Assembly: GCA_002224055.1 (NCBI GenBank)
Contig: AZLU01000140.1
Span: 72,181 to 107,046 of the forward strand
Length of the DNA stretch: 34,866 bases
Origin: Pezizomycotina sp. ARF18
Taxonomy: Eukaryota > Ascomycota
Direction: 5' to 3'
Part shown: positions 22,701-32,665 of the stretch, piece after piece
Position numbering within the stretch: position 1 is the stretch's first letter
How the letters are laid out: every line of letters starts with the position of its first letter
Notes under the pieces: model-generated
What the model was told of the DNA's origin: nothing
Databases searched by the model: none
The model's input: only the letters and a program-made list of their open reading frames with translations
Position numbers and translations under genes: made by a program

Positions 22701-23174
22701 CAATTTCTCCGACAATCTAGGCCGCGGGTTATCATGTTGGTCTCCCCTTTCCAAACTCCCAGACGGCGGAGTGGAAAGCCAAGCTCGAGCACGTGGAGAG
22801 TACTGCTAGGAAGAGGCAAGTCTAACGACGACAATGCCAGCAGCGGGAGCGGGAGCGGCGTCGCAAGCAGGGACCAATGGAAACAGGCATCGAGGGAATT
22901 TTACGAGAACGCTTGCATGAGGGCCGTCAATCAGAGCGTTGGACGTGCGATAAGGCACCGTAATGACTACGCTGCCATCATACTCGTCGATAAGAGGTTC
23001 GCAAATCCTAATATTTGGAACAAATTGCCCAAGTGGATTCGCGAGGGTGTAGGTAGTGGTAGCGTGGATCAGAAGATCGCTAGCGGCGCAAATACCGGCA
23101 ATGATGCGACAGAAGAAAGAAGCTTTACAGATATCATGCGGAACGTAGGGCAATTTTTCAGGAATAAACGGTGA
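19727..23174 (+). CDS. CHL1: ATP-dependent DNA helicase CHL1/DDX11 (Fe-S, XPD-like superfamily 2), nine exons, several frame breaks
   Basis: Chl1 is a 5'-3' Fe-S helicase acting in sister-chromatid cohesion and replication-fork stability. Exons: 19727-19846, 19951-19955, 20077-20344, 20439-20583, 20633-20717, 20782-21213, 21296-22003, 22071-22241, 22408-23174. The start places [18 protein letters not shown] near the N-terminus, as in the family. Walker A (PTGTGKS) is assembled from exons 1, 2 and 3. Motif Ia is [11 protein letters not shown]. Four Fe-S cysteines appear in LLCIN, NERCLDL, KKCPF and GVCGYY. The DEAH box is at 21383-21397, [19 protein letters not shown] precedes the last third, and motif VI is [10 protein letters not shown]. 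Frame breaks lie near 19820, 20145, 20178, 20677, 22728, 22737 and 22812; exons 6-8 are clean. A Ser/Gly/Asp-rich insert (about 22815-22880) precedes the final conserved block. I infer an intact gene with consensus errors. Confidence 0.92.
19951..19955 (+). other. CHL1: 5-nt microexon of CHL1 (Walker A)
   Basis: GAACT lies between a TTTAG acceptor (branch-site-like CTGAC at 19926-19930) and a GTGAGT donor. With the final G of exon 1 it encodes Gly-Thr; exon 3 then starts Gly-Lys-Ser. Skipping it breaks both the frame and the ATP-binding motif. Confidence 0.82.
21214..21295 (+). other. CHL1: CHL1 intron 6 with tandem CAG/TAG acceptor
   Basis: The intron ends ...CAGTAG. Use of the second AG gives the conserved join [16 protein letters not shown]. 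Use of the first AG would insert an in-frame TAG stop codon, so acceptor choice decides between a full product and a truncated one. Confidence 0.75.
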
Positions 23175-26100
23175 ACAAATAACCCCTCATCCAAAAAATA
23201 GAAGTATGATAACATCAATTAAAAATAGGAAGCAATTTGGAGATATCATGTCAATACTTTTGCACGAACAGAAAAAATAGTTCAAGAGCCCCCTCCCAAA
23301 AAAAAAAAATTTTTTTTTCCAGCTCTAATGCCCTACGTCGCCGATCGATCTTTTGTTTCGTTATGGTTAGGAACTGTCAAACATTTAAATGTGAATGATA
23401 TAAAGTAGAAACAAGCTTTTGTTGCAGGTAGCCAAGGGATTTTGGAATCTTTCCATGCATATACATCATCAAAGCACGAATTTGAAACAAGGGGGGTAAG
23501 GACGAGTTATTCCTGGAGATAAACTCTCCTTTCGCATATCAGACACGTTTCCACCTGTATACTCATGTTACTTCAAAGAATTTCAAAATTTGGTAATATG
23601 AAGATGCCTATCTGTTTCCCTCCCCGATAGCATGGAAAGGATTAAAAACGTGGAAGTAAAACATCTAATGCAGTGCAGTAAGCTACGGTACCGTATAGCA
23701 CCAGAATATTCATCAATTCCGGATCCGTTCCCCAATAATGAATATATTATTTACCTTATGAGCAGTATGAGGCTCGTGACACTCTCAAGTGGAAACAACG
23801 GCTGTTCTGGATAAACTAAAGAAAATATCATACGATTTTTCTTTTCTTTCTTTCTCTTTCCGGGATTGACCAAGCGGCGAGGCGGCTCTCGCGTACGGCA
23901 GAGGCGAGAGAGACGGAGATACGATCATACGTACACGGATACTTCAAAGTTCGCAGGAACAACGATGAACAAATTAAAAAAGCTTAACTGTATTATGATA
24001 TGAAGCTGCGGAGGGAAAAAAAAAAAGAAAAAAAAAGAAAAAAAAAATTATCCTCTATCTGTAAAGCCTATACGACTTTCGTTGGGGTTCCTGTGACGAC
24101 TGCGATGGCGATGTCTCTTGAGGCCGTCGAGACTTTGGCTCGAACGTTCCTCGTCTCGAGAGAGTACTGATCGTGAGGCGACAATAGTGTATGGAGAAAT
24201 TCGATACAAATCGAGTAATAATTGCTGCAGAATGGTATATTTCCCTCGCTAAAGGCTGAAATAGTGGCAATCTGTGGTCTTTGGAGATAGCTTACACTAG
24301 AGGCTGCTATTCTCCTTTTCCCCAAAATCCAATCTAACCCTTTGTCCTCCATACTTGTCCTCGTCTACTACTTCTATTAAGCAAAGGTTTTGGTTGTATA
24401 GCTCTGGATTGAAAGCAAGTTTATTTTATTTTATTATTTTTAGACAGGTTCGGTTCCATCGCCGGATACTACTTTGTCTAAATCAGTGCTTTTTTCTTTT
24501 TTTTTTCTTTTTTTAAAAAAAAAATCTCTATATTATATTGTTGTTGTGAGACGAGAGCTGAGGCAGCTGTGCTGCTAATTGGAATCACCATCGTGTACCT
24601 ACACGACAACCATCACCACCAACCACTTAGCATCTCCGACTGACAAACGATCCGTCAAAAAGATGGCACTGTGCTCTCCTGATAACCCCCGAATGAAAGC
24701 AAGTAAATAGTATTTTTGGCAGATTCTCTATTTTTATGCATTCCAACGAGGAAACATTCCTTGACAGCAATTTTCTGCAGGGAAAACTAACGATGCATCT
24801 CAAAAGCCAGGTTCTTCCTTACTAAGTCGCATTAATCGAGAGATTGAGGCTAAATGGTTAGTGGTCTACAAGCGGCGAAAGAGAATCCAGGCCAGGATAG
24901 AACGACTCGGGCTTTCCTCTTCTTCCTGAGCGATTTTTTATCTATTAATCGGTCCAACCCTCTACTGTGAAGGAAAGGAACCCTAGTCCGTTTTTTTTTT
25001 TTTTTTACAAACGAAAGAAAAAATAGCAAGCTTCCAACCGCATATGCTATCGCCGCCTTGAGGGATTCGGGAATTTTGCAATTGCCTTGGCCAGAAAAGC
25101 CCTTTGGAGCCTTGGGAAATTCGCCGTTCCGAACCTCTCTAATCAATTTTCTTCCTTTATCGCGGTTATAATCCCCCTTTCTCTTCTTTACCGATAGGGT
25201 GGGAATTGTTCGTTTTTTATTTTTTATGTTTTGAATAGATTTCGGATGACGAAAAGAAAGGGAAAGAAAAGAAAAAAGTTGAGTGGGTTGAAAATTGAAA
25301 ATCGGCGGTATGATCTACGTGGGAAAACCGGACCCTAATCATGAAACCGATCCGACACTTGTACTGACTGGGGTCTTCACCGCAGGTTGTTTCATAGAAA
25401 TAGACAATGGCCAGGACGATAGTCACGACTTGCAGTGATGTACCTATCGATCCCACCCCTCCCCTGAGGGAGGAAGGTACCTTTTTTTTTCGCGCCGTCA
25501 CCTGGGAGTTATCTCCTTGGCTCTGGCTCTGCACCCGCTTCACTACTCCAATACGGGCTTCGCCTTTCTTCCGTGCATGCTTCCAAAAAACGCCACTCGC
25601 GTATACCAGCATGTCAAAACGGGGGGTGTTGTTGAAGAACACACAGGCCACCACCAAACTCGGATTAATCCCACCGATTAAAGCAACAACTGCTGCCCGC
25701 GTTTCAAAAAGTATATGCAATTCATTAACCCTAAATATTGCACCTCCTACGACAAATATAGCACTCGCAAGGCAGTAGCAGCACTATACCGGATGCATGT
25801 ACTGTGCCGCAGTGTACATACATTTTCTTTTCCCCCCTCTCACTATGGCTGTGCTTTTCGTATTTGCATAGATCTCCACGATCAGCCGATTTTGTCTCTG
25901 TCCTATATTTATTTTAATTATAGGGATAAGAGCAAAGGCGATGAACAAGCAGGGCAAGCAAGGAAGCCCTCGCCGAAAAGAGAGCAGCAATAACGCTACC
26001 TCGCGGATAATTCGGTTGTGGTCCCTGAGCTTCAAAGCTTGGCTCCGCCCTATGGGTTTCCGACTCGGCGTGTTTTTACTTTCTTTCCTTTTTTCAACTT

Positions 26101-26460
26101 CCTGTCTTGCTTTCTTTTTCTTTTTCCCATGCATCCCCTGGAGAGAACTGTGGTACGTACCTTAAACGTCACACAGTGTCAGGCTTTGAATGTTTTGGAC
26201 ATGGAATCAAAAAGAAACCAAGAAACCAAGGCGATTAGGAAACCCAATGAGGATCAGGGACAAAGAGAGTATAGGACGGGGAGAAAGAATCGGCAGCGGT
26301 CTATCCAATCCCCCCTTTACCTCGCCATTAACGGACGATTAGCACTTCGAGACAACATGTGTATATTGGATTTCTTGGGACATGGAGGGGGTAACCGAGC
26401 ACGGGACAAGTTGCTCACTTTAGCTGCAGAGCTTCCAAGAAAGATATAACATGGCTTCCA
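23175..26460. other. Long spacer with small unassigned frames
   Basis: 3.3 kb without a recognised gene. It holds an A12/T9 dyad at about 23299-23320, a 7-bp hairpin with arms at 23886-23892 and 23904-23910, A-rich tracts near 24015-24050 and 24490-24526, and a doubtful membrane-protein frame at 25217-25783. A 94-codon - strand frame with ATG (24068-24352) has balanced composition but no known relative. Confidence 0.5.
25217..25783 (-). CDS. Doubtful membrane-protein fragment
   Basis: An open - strand frame without an ATG at its upstream end. It begins with hydrophobic stretches (LASAIFVVGGAIF and AVVALIGGINPSLVVACVFF), followed by NNTPRFDMLVYASGVFW, then a basic segment, and later a further hydrophobic piece (LQVVTIVLAIVYFY). 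The order of two membrane spans, a short polar loop with Arg-x-Asp and a third span recalls the C-terminus of a common fungal membrane family (DUF6594-like), but the match is loose. The opposite strand is open too, without hydrophobic pattern. It may be a relic or one exon of a broken gene. Confidence 0.2.
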   Translation of the reverse strand, partial: CCYCLASAIFVVGGAIFRVNELHILFETRAAVVALIGGINPSLVVACVFFNNTPRFDMLVYASGVFWKHARKKGEARIGVVKRVQSQSQGDNSQVTARKKKVPSSLRGGVGSIGTSLQVVTIVLAIVYFYETTCGEDPSQYKCRIGFMIRVRFSHVDHTADFQFSTHSTFFFSFPFFSSSEIYSKHKK

Positions 26461-26871
26461 AGCCCTCCTCATGGTTCTCTTTTTCTTCTCCTCTTCCTTC
26501 TTCATCACTGTATATTCTGCAGAAGCCATTCTTTGGATCTCTCTGTCTTCCTCTCCCCTCCCCCTCCTCCTTTCAGAATTCGCCGGTCGAAAAGATCACG
26601 TTGATCGTGGTTTTCAATTCTTTTACTTAGAGTAAACTTCACGGTTGTACCGCGTTTTCTTTTCTTTTCTCTCTTTCAGTTTTTACTTTAGAATAGGACC
26701 ATAGATTGGTTTCTTTTACGACCGTTTTTCTTTCCTTTTTATTCTTTTCTCTTGATCCTTTCCAGTTGACTTGGACAGTCATTCATTGATACTGTTTTAA
26801 TTACCTTGACGATACCCATTTGATAATTTCTTTAACTTTTGATATCGTTTTTATATCCAAAATTCGACAAG
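26461..26871 (+). promoter_or_regulatory. Pyrimidine-rich 5' flank of the secreted-protein gene
   Basis: Long CT-rich blocks (for example 26546-26575 and 26657-26682) lead up to the start codon at 26872. Such tracts are typical of promoters of highly expressed fungal genes. Two CTTTCAG sites could also be acceptors of introns in the 5' UTR. The exact transcription start cannot be read from the sequence. Confidence 0.35.
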
Positions 26872-28508
26872 ATGCATATGAAGGATATCTCATCTGGTCC
26901 TCCTCACGGCTGGATTCGCTTCCTATGCCACGGCGGCCGCTTTCGACAGCGCGCTTCCGCCAGGTCGATCGTCGCTAGACAGGTATGTTCACGAGCACCC
27001 TAGTTTTCTCGCTGTGTCTTCCTTATACTTGTCTATATATATATACGCCTGCTTTGTTTGTTATTTTTCTTCTTTTTATTTTTTATTTTATTGCGATACG
27101 CTATCCCACTGTGCAAAACGGTAGATAGCGTACCCTTCCCAGTCACTTCGTTTTCCTTTGTTTTTTAATGCTTGGACCCCAAACCTCGTCCCTTCTTTTG
27201 CAGAACCAAAGAGGAACGGTGGTAGTGTTAGGAAAGGAGGTCGGGACAGCACTGGCAACACAATCAGTAAGATCAGCAGCAGAGCACCACAAAACGGCGG
27301 GCAACAGTTTCAGATAGTCAGCATTGGCGGTCAATTAGTAGCAGTACCAGTCGATAATAACAACAACAACTCTAACAAACAACAACAGAATAGAAACGGC
27401 GGCGGCAATAATCGGCAGCAGCAGCAACAACAGGCGGCCCAGCAGGCGGCCCAGCAGCAGGCGGCCCAACAGCGAAGCAGAAGGGTCAGAACGGCCAGAA
27501 CCGGAACAACGGACAGAACAACGGACAGAACAACGGAGGAAACCAAGGATTGGCCTTAACCCACAGCTTGTCCAGAAAGCTTCTGCATCTACGGTCAGAA
27601 TGGTCAGGCTGAGGCTGGTCAAGCCAACTCTTTAACGTAAGCACGCTAATGTTCTAAAATATTTGGAGACAAAAGCCTAAATTAGTTATATTGATATAAC
27701 CTATTTCGTCAACATAGTGATAATGCCAACTTTATCAACTTCTGCCAGGGCCAGACGTTGACAAACGGTGCCCAGGTCCAGGCTGGTAGCTGTAACGGTA
27801 TTGTTATGGGTCAGATCCCCGCTGCCAACCACATGACCTCGTCCATAATCATAAACCCGCTGCCGGTCAGGATATTGCGGCGAACCAGGACTTCACAATC
27901 CAGGTTGCCATGAACAACTTGGAAGCCGGTACCTTCACCAACCCGCAGAACACCTACTACGCTGCACCGCAGCAAGTAGACCCGCGGTCGGTAACGTCAT
28001 CGGCCACCCACGTCACCGTCCAGCAGATGCAGGCCATCAACCAGCCGACGCCACTCGACGCCAGTGTCTTTTCCTTCTTCAAGGGTATCAACGACGCCGG
28101 ACAGAATGGTATTCTTTCTGCTAAGGTTGCGGGAGGTCTTCCTCCGGGTATTACCGTGTCTGCACCATGTCCTCTTCCAGCAACCATCAGCCGGTTCTCA
28201 TGCCCGTTGCTCAGCGTGGTGCCCAGGATGATTGCACGAAATTTACTGTCGGCCAGGGTGGTGGCAACAACGGCCAGAACAATGGTCAGAACAATGGTCA
28301 ACAGCAAGGTGGACAACAGCAGGGTGGACAGCAACAAGGTGGTCAGCAGCAAGGTGGTCAGCAGCGAGGTGGTCAGCAGCGAGGTGGTCAACAACAAGGA
28401 GGACAACAGCGAGGTGGACAGCAACAGGGAGGACAGCAGCGAGGCGGACAGCAACAGGGAGGTCAAAGGAAGGGTAACGGTCGCCGAAGTCTCTCGTTCA
28501 CCGCTTAA
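26872..28508 (+). CDS. Secreted Gln/Asn/Gly-repeat protein of a widespread fungal family (often mislabelled ribosomal protein S17), three exons, several frame breaks
   Basis: The central domain matches a fungal extracellular family of unknown function that many databases name ribosomal s17 by error. Exons: 26872-26982, 27204-27636, 27718-28508. Exon 1 encodes a signal peptide: hydrophobic LVLLTAGFASYATA appears one frame away from the ATG, with a break close to 26880. Exon 2 has a Gln/Asn/Ala tract. Exon 3 carries ANFINFCQGQTLTNGAQVQ, GSCNGIVMGQIP, NQDFTIQV, FFKGINDAGQNGILSAKV and SSNHQPVLMPVAQRGAQDDC, then a long Gln-Gln-Gly-Gly repeat and a basic end. Paired Cys (FCQGQ, GSCNG, RVCTM, DDCTKF) suit a disulphide-bonded secreted domain. 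Breaks lie near 27475, 27558, 27597, 27857, 27988, 28006 and 28147; the one at 28006 looks like loss of one AC unit. Exact exon 1-2 phase is uncertain because of the breaks. Confidence 0.8.
27415..27474 (+). repeat. CAG-rich Gln-Gln-Ala-Ala repeat
   Basis: CAG/CAA codons followed by imperfect repeats of Gln-Gln-Ala-Ala in exon 2 of the secreted-protein gene, N-terminal to the conserved domain. Confidence 0.85.
28263..28470 (+). repeat. 12-bp coding minisatellite, Gln-Gln-Gly-Gly
   Basis: Starts as Asn-Gly-Gln repeats and continues as a dozen or so Gln-Gln/Arg-Gly-Gly units, each about 12-15 bases (CAGCAAGGTGGT type), at the C-terminus of the secreted protein. No frame break is seen across the repeat. 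Copy number probably varies between strains. Confidence 0.88.
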
Positions 28509-30482
28509 AAGATCTCTTCTTTTCTTTTCGTAGCGTGAAGGAGAAAACAGTAAGATGAGTTCGCTTCTTTTATTCTCATGAACTTGTCTTATGTGTATCG
28601 TACCATTCAATAATTCCCCTCTACTTCTTTAGTTTACTTCCTCTTCTTGTTCCATACTTTTTGTCTCCACATAAAAGATCAATGTCTTTTTGCCTTTTTT
28701 CTACCTCTTCTTGTCTCATTTTTTTTTTTAAATGAGATCCTCTTTTTTGCTGTACCATTCTTTGCTCACGCTTGCTTGTTGAACTATTTTTAAATCAATA
28801 TACCCCTATTACTTTGTTCATTCTTACTCTGTTTAAACTGGTGTACTCTTCTGTCCGCTTAGATGAGTCGAGATGTACGATTTCATTTGTATTTTTATTT
28901 TCAATTTTTCGTTTTTGTCAATTGGTTTATGGGTTATCTGGAGAATAAGGAAAACTAAAAGAATATAATACGGCATACCCTTTGCCATTCCTTTTCTTGT
29001 ACAGAGCACCACTGTATCCTTCACTCAATGGGAAAAACATGGCCGAGATTCTGAAGAAAGAGGGGAAAGGTGGAGATGCATAGCAAAAATGGCTTCCTAA
29101 TTTTTGTCTTAGCGTGCAAGTTTCTCCTTTTTCCATCAAGTAGTAATAAAATAAATCAAAAAAGCTATACAAAAAAAACACTTCCCCTCTCTTCCCCATC
29201 TCTCCTGAAAATTCCCGCTTCAAAAAATCTCAATAGCATTTGCATCCTCATTGAGGGGAGGAGGAGAGGAGGGAAAAATTTTTAGTCGTAAGCCGCACTC
29301 AACTTGAAACCTCCAGTCGCGCCATGGCAGCATTCCCATAAGGATGGTGACGGCGGTAACGAAGTTGGCAGAGACAAAAAGCAACTGAGACAGTCTAGAT
29401 TTTCTTGTCTTATTCCTCCTTGGATCCCTGCTCCGTTATACGAGTGAATCTCTATAGTCAAAAAAAAAAAGGGTTTATTTGTTACTTAGGCGGCTATGAT
29501 GGTATAGGCTACCTAGCTTTTCCGACTACGAGATGCTCGACGTACATGAAACCGTTGGAGTATCGATATGCCCACCAACAGTGTTGCATTTACTACCTCT
29601 TTATCCAAATCTTTCCTACAGTATAATATATACACATGCTAACAAACAATAAGCAAATGTGAGTAATTGTGTAACTATATTTCTCTTTTTTAACCTTTAT
29701 CACCGATATATATTCTATTCTGATTGTGTTCGGAAGTGGGAAATATCAATTGGTTCTGCCATCAGGGGACCAATTAAAATGGTTAGAGGTTACCGTGCGG
29801 TACTGCAGTAATGAGCGATATTTTTAAGTGCATTGTGCGCGGTATAAGGCGTGCAGCGGAATCTTCAGTAACTTTTTCAACCGCTGAGTACCGTCCAGCA
29901 AAAAAAAAAAAAAAAATTGAAAGAAAGTACAAATAAAAATTTTTTTCTTTTTTTCCCCTCATCTCATCTCGTGGCTTTTTTTTTTTTTTTCTTCTTTATT
30001 ACTCACGTTCCAAATATTATTCTTCACTACACCTCCTCCTCCTCCTTCCTCTCCCTTCCTCTTCTTTCTTTCTTTTTTTTTCTTTCTTCCTTCCTTTGTA
30101 TCTCCGTCTTTTCAAACATCCTCCAGGTATCTCACGGTTGGAATTGCTCCTGTTCGAAGTTAAAGCTCCTTTAAAAGTAACAGTGTTGTGTGTGCGTTTA
30201 TTCATTCTGCCAATGTAATTTTTATTTTTTGGGTTACTTTTTGCAACCTAAGAAAAAAAAAAAAAAAAAAAAACCCTCCCTCCTGCCTTCTCAAATGAGG
30301 ATCATGTCCATATTAAATACTCCTAGATCTCAAACAATCCGATCTTTTCTTATCAATTGCCGCATAATGAGCAGTTTGCTAACATCTTCTGACCCCTTTT
30401 GCCTTTCGATAGACCCAGTTTGCTTTTGTATTCTTCCTTATTCATATGTACCTTTCACCTACCTACCTTCCTTCTACCTAAA
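28509..30482. other. Spacer between the secreted-protein gene and NEP1
   Basis: 2 kb of T-rich sequence with no recognised gene; it should hold the 3' end of the secreted-protein transcript and the NEP1 promoter. It includes an inverted repeat (AATTGGT at 29748-29754, ACCAATT at 29769-29775), an A16 run at about 29900-29915 and an A22 run at 30251-30272. Confidence 0.55.
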
Positions 30483-31659
30483 ATGTCCTCATCAACGGCA
30501 GACTCCCGCCTCCCGTCAAGAAGCGTCCCCGCACGCAGTCCTGCCCTTCGCTCCCGGGTTTGATAGCCGAGCAGGCTCAGGCTATCCCACGACCGACAGG
30601 TCCAGCCAGCGGCTGATCGTCGTCCTGGCCCAGGCGTGCCTCGAGACGCACAAGGTGTCCACAGGCAACGGGCCGAACGCTGGTGAAAGTATGTGCTCCT
30701 TAACTCGGACGACCACATTGGTGTTCTCAAAAAGATGGGGAGGGACATTAGCGACGCGAGGCCGGATATCCTACACCAGGTTCGTCATTAACCCTATCCT
30801 ATCTTAATGACAGATTTTCGAGCAAATATTTTTTTTCTCTTTCTTCCTTTCATGAACAATAAAGCAGCGACCCAACTCCATACTTGCGTTTTCTTGATGC
30901 TCTGTCTATTCAACATGGACAATGACGGTAAAACATGGACTAATTTCATCGGTTGCTCTGTGCGTCATTCTCGGGAGTTTTATCTTCCCGGAATGACTAT
31001 GGCAATGGTGGGAATCGGTGGGAAGTTTGTTCTCAAAAAAAAAAAGTATTTGAGCCAAAAAGTCAACGTACAACAACGTGCGTCTGAACTAGAGCCAAGA
31101 CAAACTTCCCTTCCCTTTCCCGCCATTTCCATTTTGCATTCTTTTATGTGCTATATTGCCACACTCTATATTTTTCGCAACACAAATATATAGTGCCCCT
31201 CACACTGCTCGATTCACCCGTAAACAAAGCGGGCAAGCTGCAAGTCTATCCAATCTACCAAGGGGGTCCTTATCGAAGTCAACCGACCGTCCGTATCCCT
31301 AGACCTTCAAGCGGTTCGCGGGTCTAATGGTGCAGCTGCTGCACAAGCTCTCGATCCGGTCGACACGTCCTCGGAGAAGCTGCTCAAGGTCATCAAGACC
31401 CCGTGTCGCAGTACCTGCCCCACGACTGCAGGAAGGTCACGCTGAGCTGGGACGCCCCGTCGTGCAGATGGGCGACTTCGTGCGGAGCTCAGGGATGGGG
31501 AGAGCCTGTGCGTCGTCGTCGTGCCATGGCGAAGGGTAAGGACGACTTCGCGGACGATTGGGGGACGAGAAGATCGGCGTGAGCAATTACAGCTTGAGCG
31601 CGAGCGTTGCTTGCTCCAGGGTCTGCCACACCGTCGAGGATTGCTGGGATATCCTCTAG
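30483..31659 (+). CDS. NEP1: 18S rRNA pseudouridine N1-methyltransferase Nep1/Emg1 (SPOUT), two exons, many frame breaks
   Basis: Nep1 methylates a hypermodified pseudouridine of 18S rRNA and is required for 40S assembly in the nucleolus. Exon 1 is 30483-30779, the intron 30780-31193 (414 nt, GTTCGT...TAG), exon 2 31194-31659. The start ATG precedes [13 protein letters not shown] and [15 protein letters not shown]. Then follow [29 protein letters not shown] and [17 protein letters not shown], which ends exon 1. Exon 2 contains [59 protein letters not shown] and ends DCWDIL with the stop at 31657-31659. The SPOUT cofactor-binding knot is in the last block. Breaks near 30493, 30604, 30688, 31197, 31248 and at several points in 31275-31560 split it into all three frames; one (31248) looks like loss of an AT unit. 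The order and completeness of all motifs argue for a functional gene behind consensus errors. Confidence 0.9.
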
Positions 31660-31977
31660 GGAAAAAAAAGAGAAGAAAAAGGTTGAAATTTGGCAAGGTA
31701 AAAAGAAAAAATAATTTTTTTTTTTTAAAAAAAAGGGAGATGTGTGTTATTTAGATTAGTTCTCTCCTCACGGGCTTGTATGCTTTTTGTTTATTATTTC
31801 TTTTGTTCGAGCATTGATTCTTTCAGATTGTGTATGGCCTATAGTCGACCCAACTAGCCTTTTATACTCACTTCTTGAGAAAGGCTACAGAATACTCGGG
31901 AATGTTTTCTTAGGACAAACAGATAAACAAAGTAGAAATCGAGTAAAGCAAAATGAAATAAAGATTGATTGCTGGTC

Positions 31978-32122
31978 GATTGTTGATGATTTGAGTCCTC
32001 AGGACGGTTGCCGGAAGTGTACTTGGTAAGTATAAATTGTTTCAAAGCCAACACGATATCTTTTATTTTACTTGTAACAGCAGTAAAATAGAAAACGATT
32101 AGCTGTTCATTGAAAAGTAGAC
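31978..32122 (+). repeat. Direct repeat, copy 1
   Basis: Aligns with 32533-32665 with a few short gaps. Contains the near-palindrome GTCCTCAGGAC. Confidence 0.75.
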
Positions 32123-32352
32123 CGCTTTTCAAATACGGCTTTGGGAATTCTAGTATACTATGGTTTATTTCTTCTTATTAAAGGAAAAACTCTACATCGA
32201 GTATAAGCTACCATACTCGAAGAGAAAGAAGCGACATAATTTCGATATATATAAGTATATAAACGCCATTGGCTAAGGTAGGTTCTGTAAGTTAGTTTAT
32301 ATAGTCATCCTAGGGAGAAGCTTTCATCACAGCTCTCTTAGGGGAATAGTAT

Positions 32353-32418
32353 AAGCTTAGTCTGCCTTTAGGATCTCCAGCTCTCGGCTGTGAGGACCAA
32401 GGTTCGAGTCTCACGGCT
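32353..32418 (+). promoter_or_regulatory. A-box/B-box-like Pol III module with hairpin
   Basis: AAGCTTAGTCTG (32353-32364) fits the tRNA A-box consensus at about 10 of 12 positions. GGTTCGAGTCT (32401-32411) fits the B box at about 10 of 11. Their spacing of 48 is tRNA-like. A 9-bp stem (32386-32394 with 32410-32418, two G-U pairs) encloses the B box, which is not the tRNA fold, and no acceptor stem forms. Short T runs follow from about 32440. Confidence 0.45.
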
Positions 32419-32532
32419 CACAACTCCTTTATTTATTTTTCCATTAATTACTTATTCCCTTTTTTTTTTTTTTTTTTTGTCCTAGCTTCTTCAGCCGTGA
32501 CAAACTGACAATTGACAGTAGCAGCAGCAGCG

Positions 32533-32665
32533 ATTGTTGATGATTGAGTCCTCGGGACGGTTGCCTGAAAAGTATAAATAAATATCTAAAAGCTAGCACG
32601 ATTTCTTTCAGTTTATTCCATGAAAAAAGAAACGATAACTGTTCATTATTAAAAGTAGTTTAACG
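32533..32665 (+). repeat. Direct repeat, copy 2
   Basis: Second copy of the repeat at 31978-32122, preceded by a short GCA trinucleotide tract. Confidence 0.75.

Larger units (their letters stand above)
31978..32665. mobile_element. Possible small non-coding element: direct repeats around a Pol III-like module
   Basis: Two diverged direct repeats of about 135-145 bp (31978-32122 and 32533-32665; roughly three quarters identical by eye) both begin CGATTGTTGATGA and share GAGTCCTC-x-GGACGGTTGCC and GTTCATT...AAAAGTAG. Between them are a perfect 8-bp hairpin (32197-32220) and a stretch with A-box-like and B-box-like sequences. The arrangement could be a degenerate miniature LTR element or a SINE-like unit inserted between duplicated segments. 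No open reading frame, primer-binding site or clear target-site duplication was seen. Confidence 0.4.

Noticed and set aside
5967-23174. HOP2 and CHL1 as a functional chromosome-biology cluster
   Set aside because: They are more than 11 kb apart on opposite strands, separated by unrelated genes; nothing in the sequence indicates shared control.
24068-24352. A 94-codon - strand gene
   Set aside because: It has an ATG and normal composition, but the opposite strand reads equally well and no relative is known; not enough for a gene call.
30807-31193. A 128-codon + strand protein
   Set aside because: It lies within the NEP1 intron, which is fixed by the conserved residues on both sides.
32341-32425. 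A tRNA gene
   Set aside because: The A and B boxes are good, but no 7-bp acceptor stem forms and the T arm cannot pair; the B box is enclosed by a different 9-bp hairpin. Kept only as a Pol III-like module.
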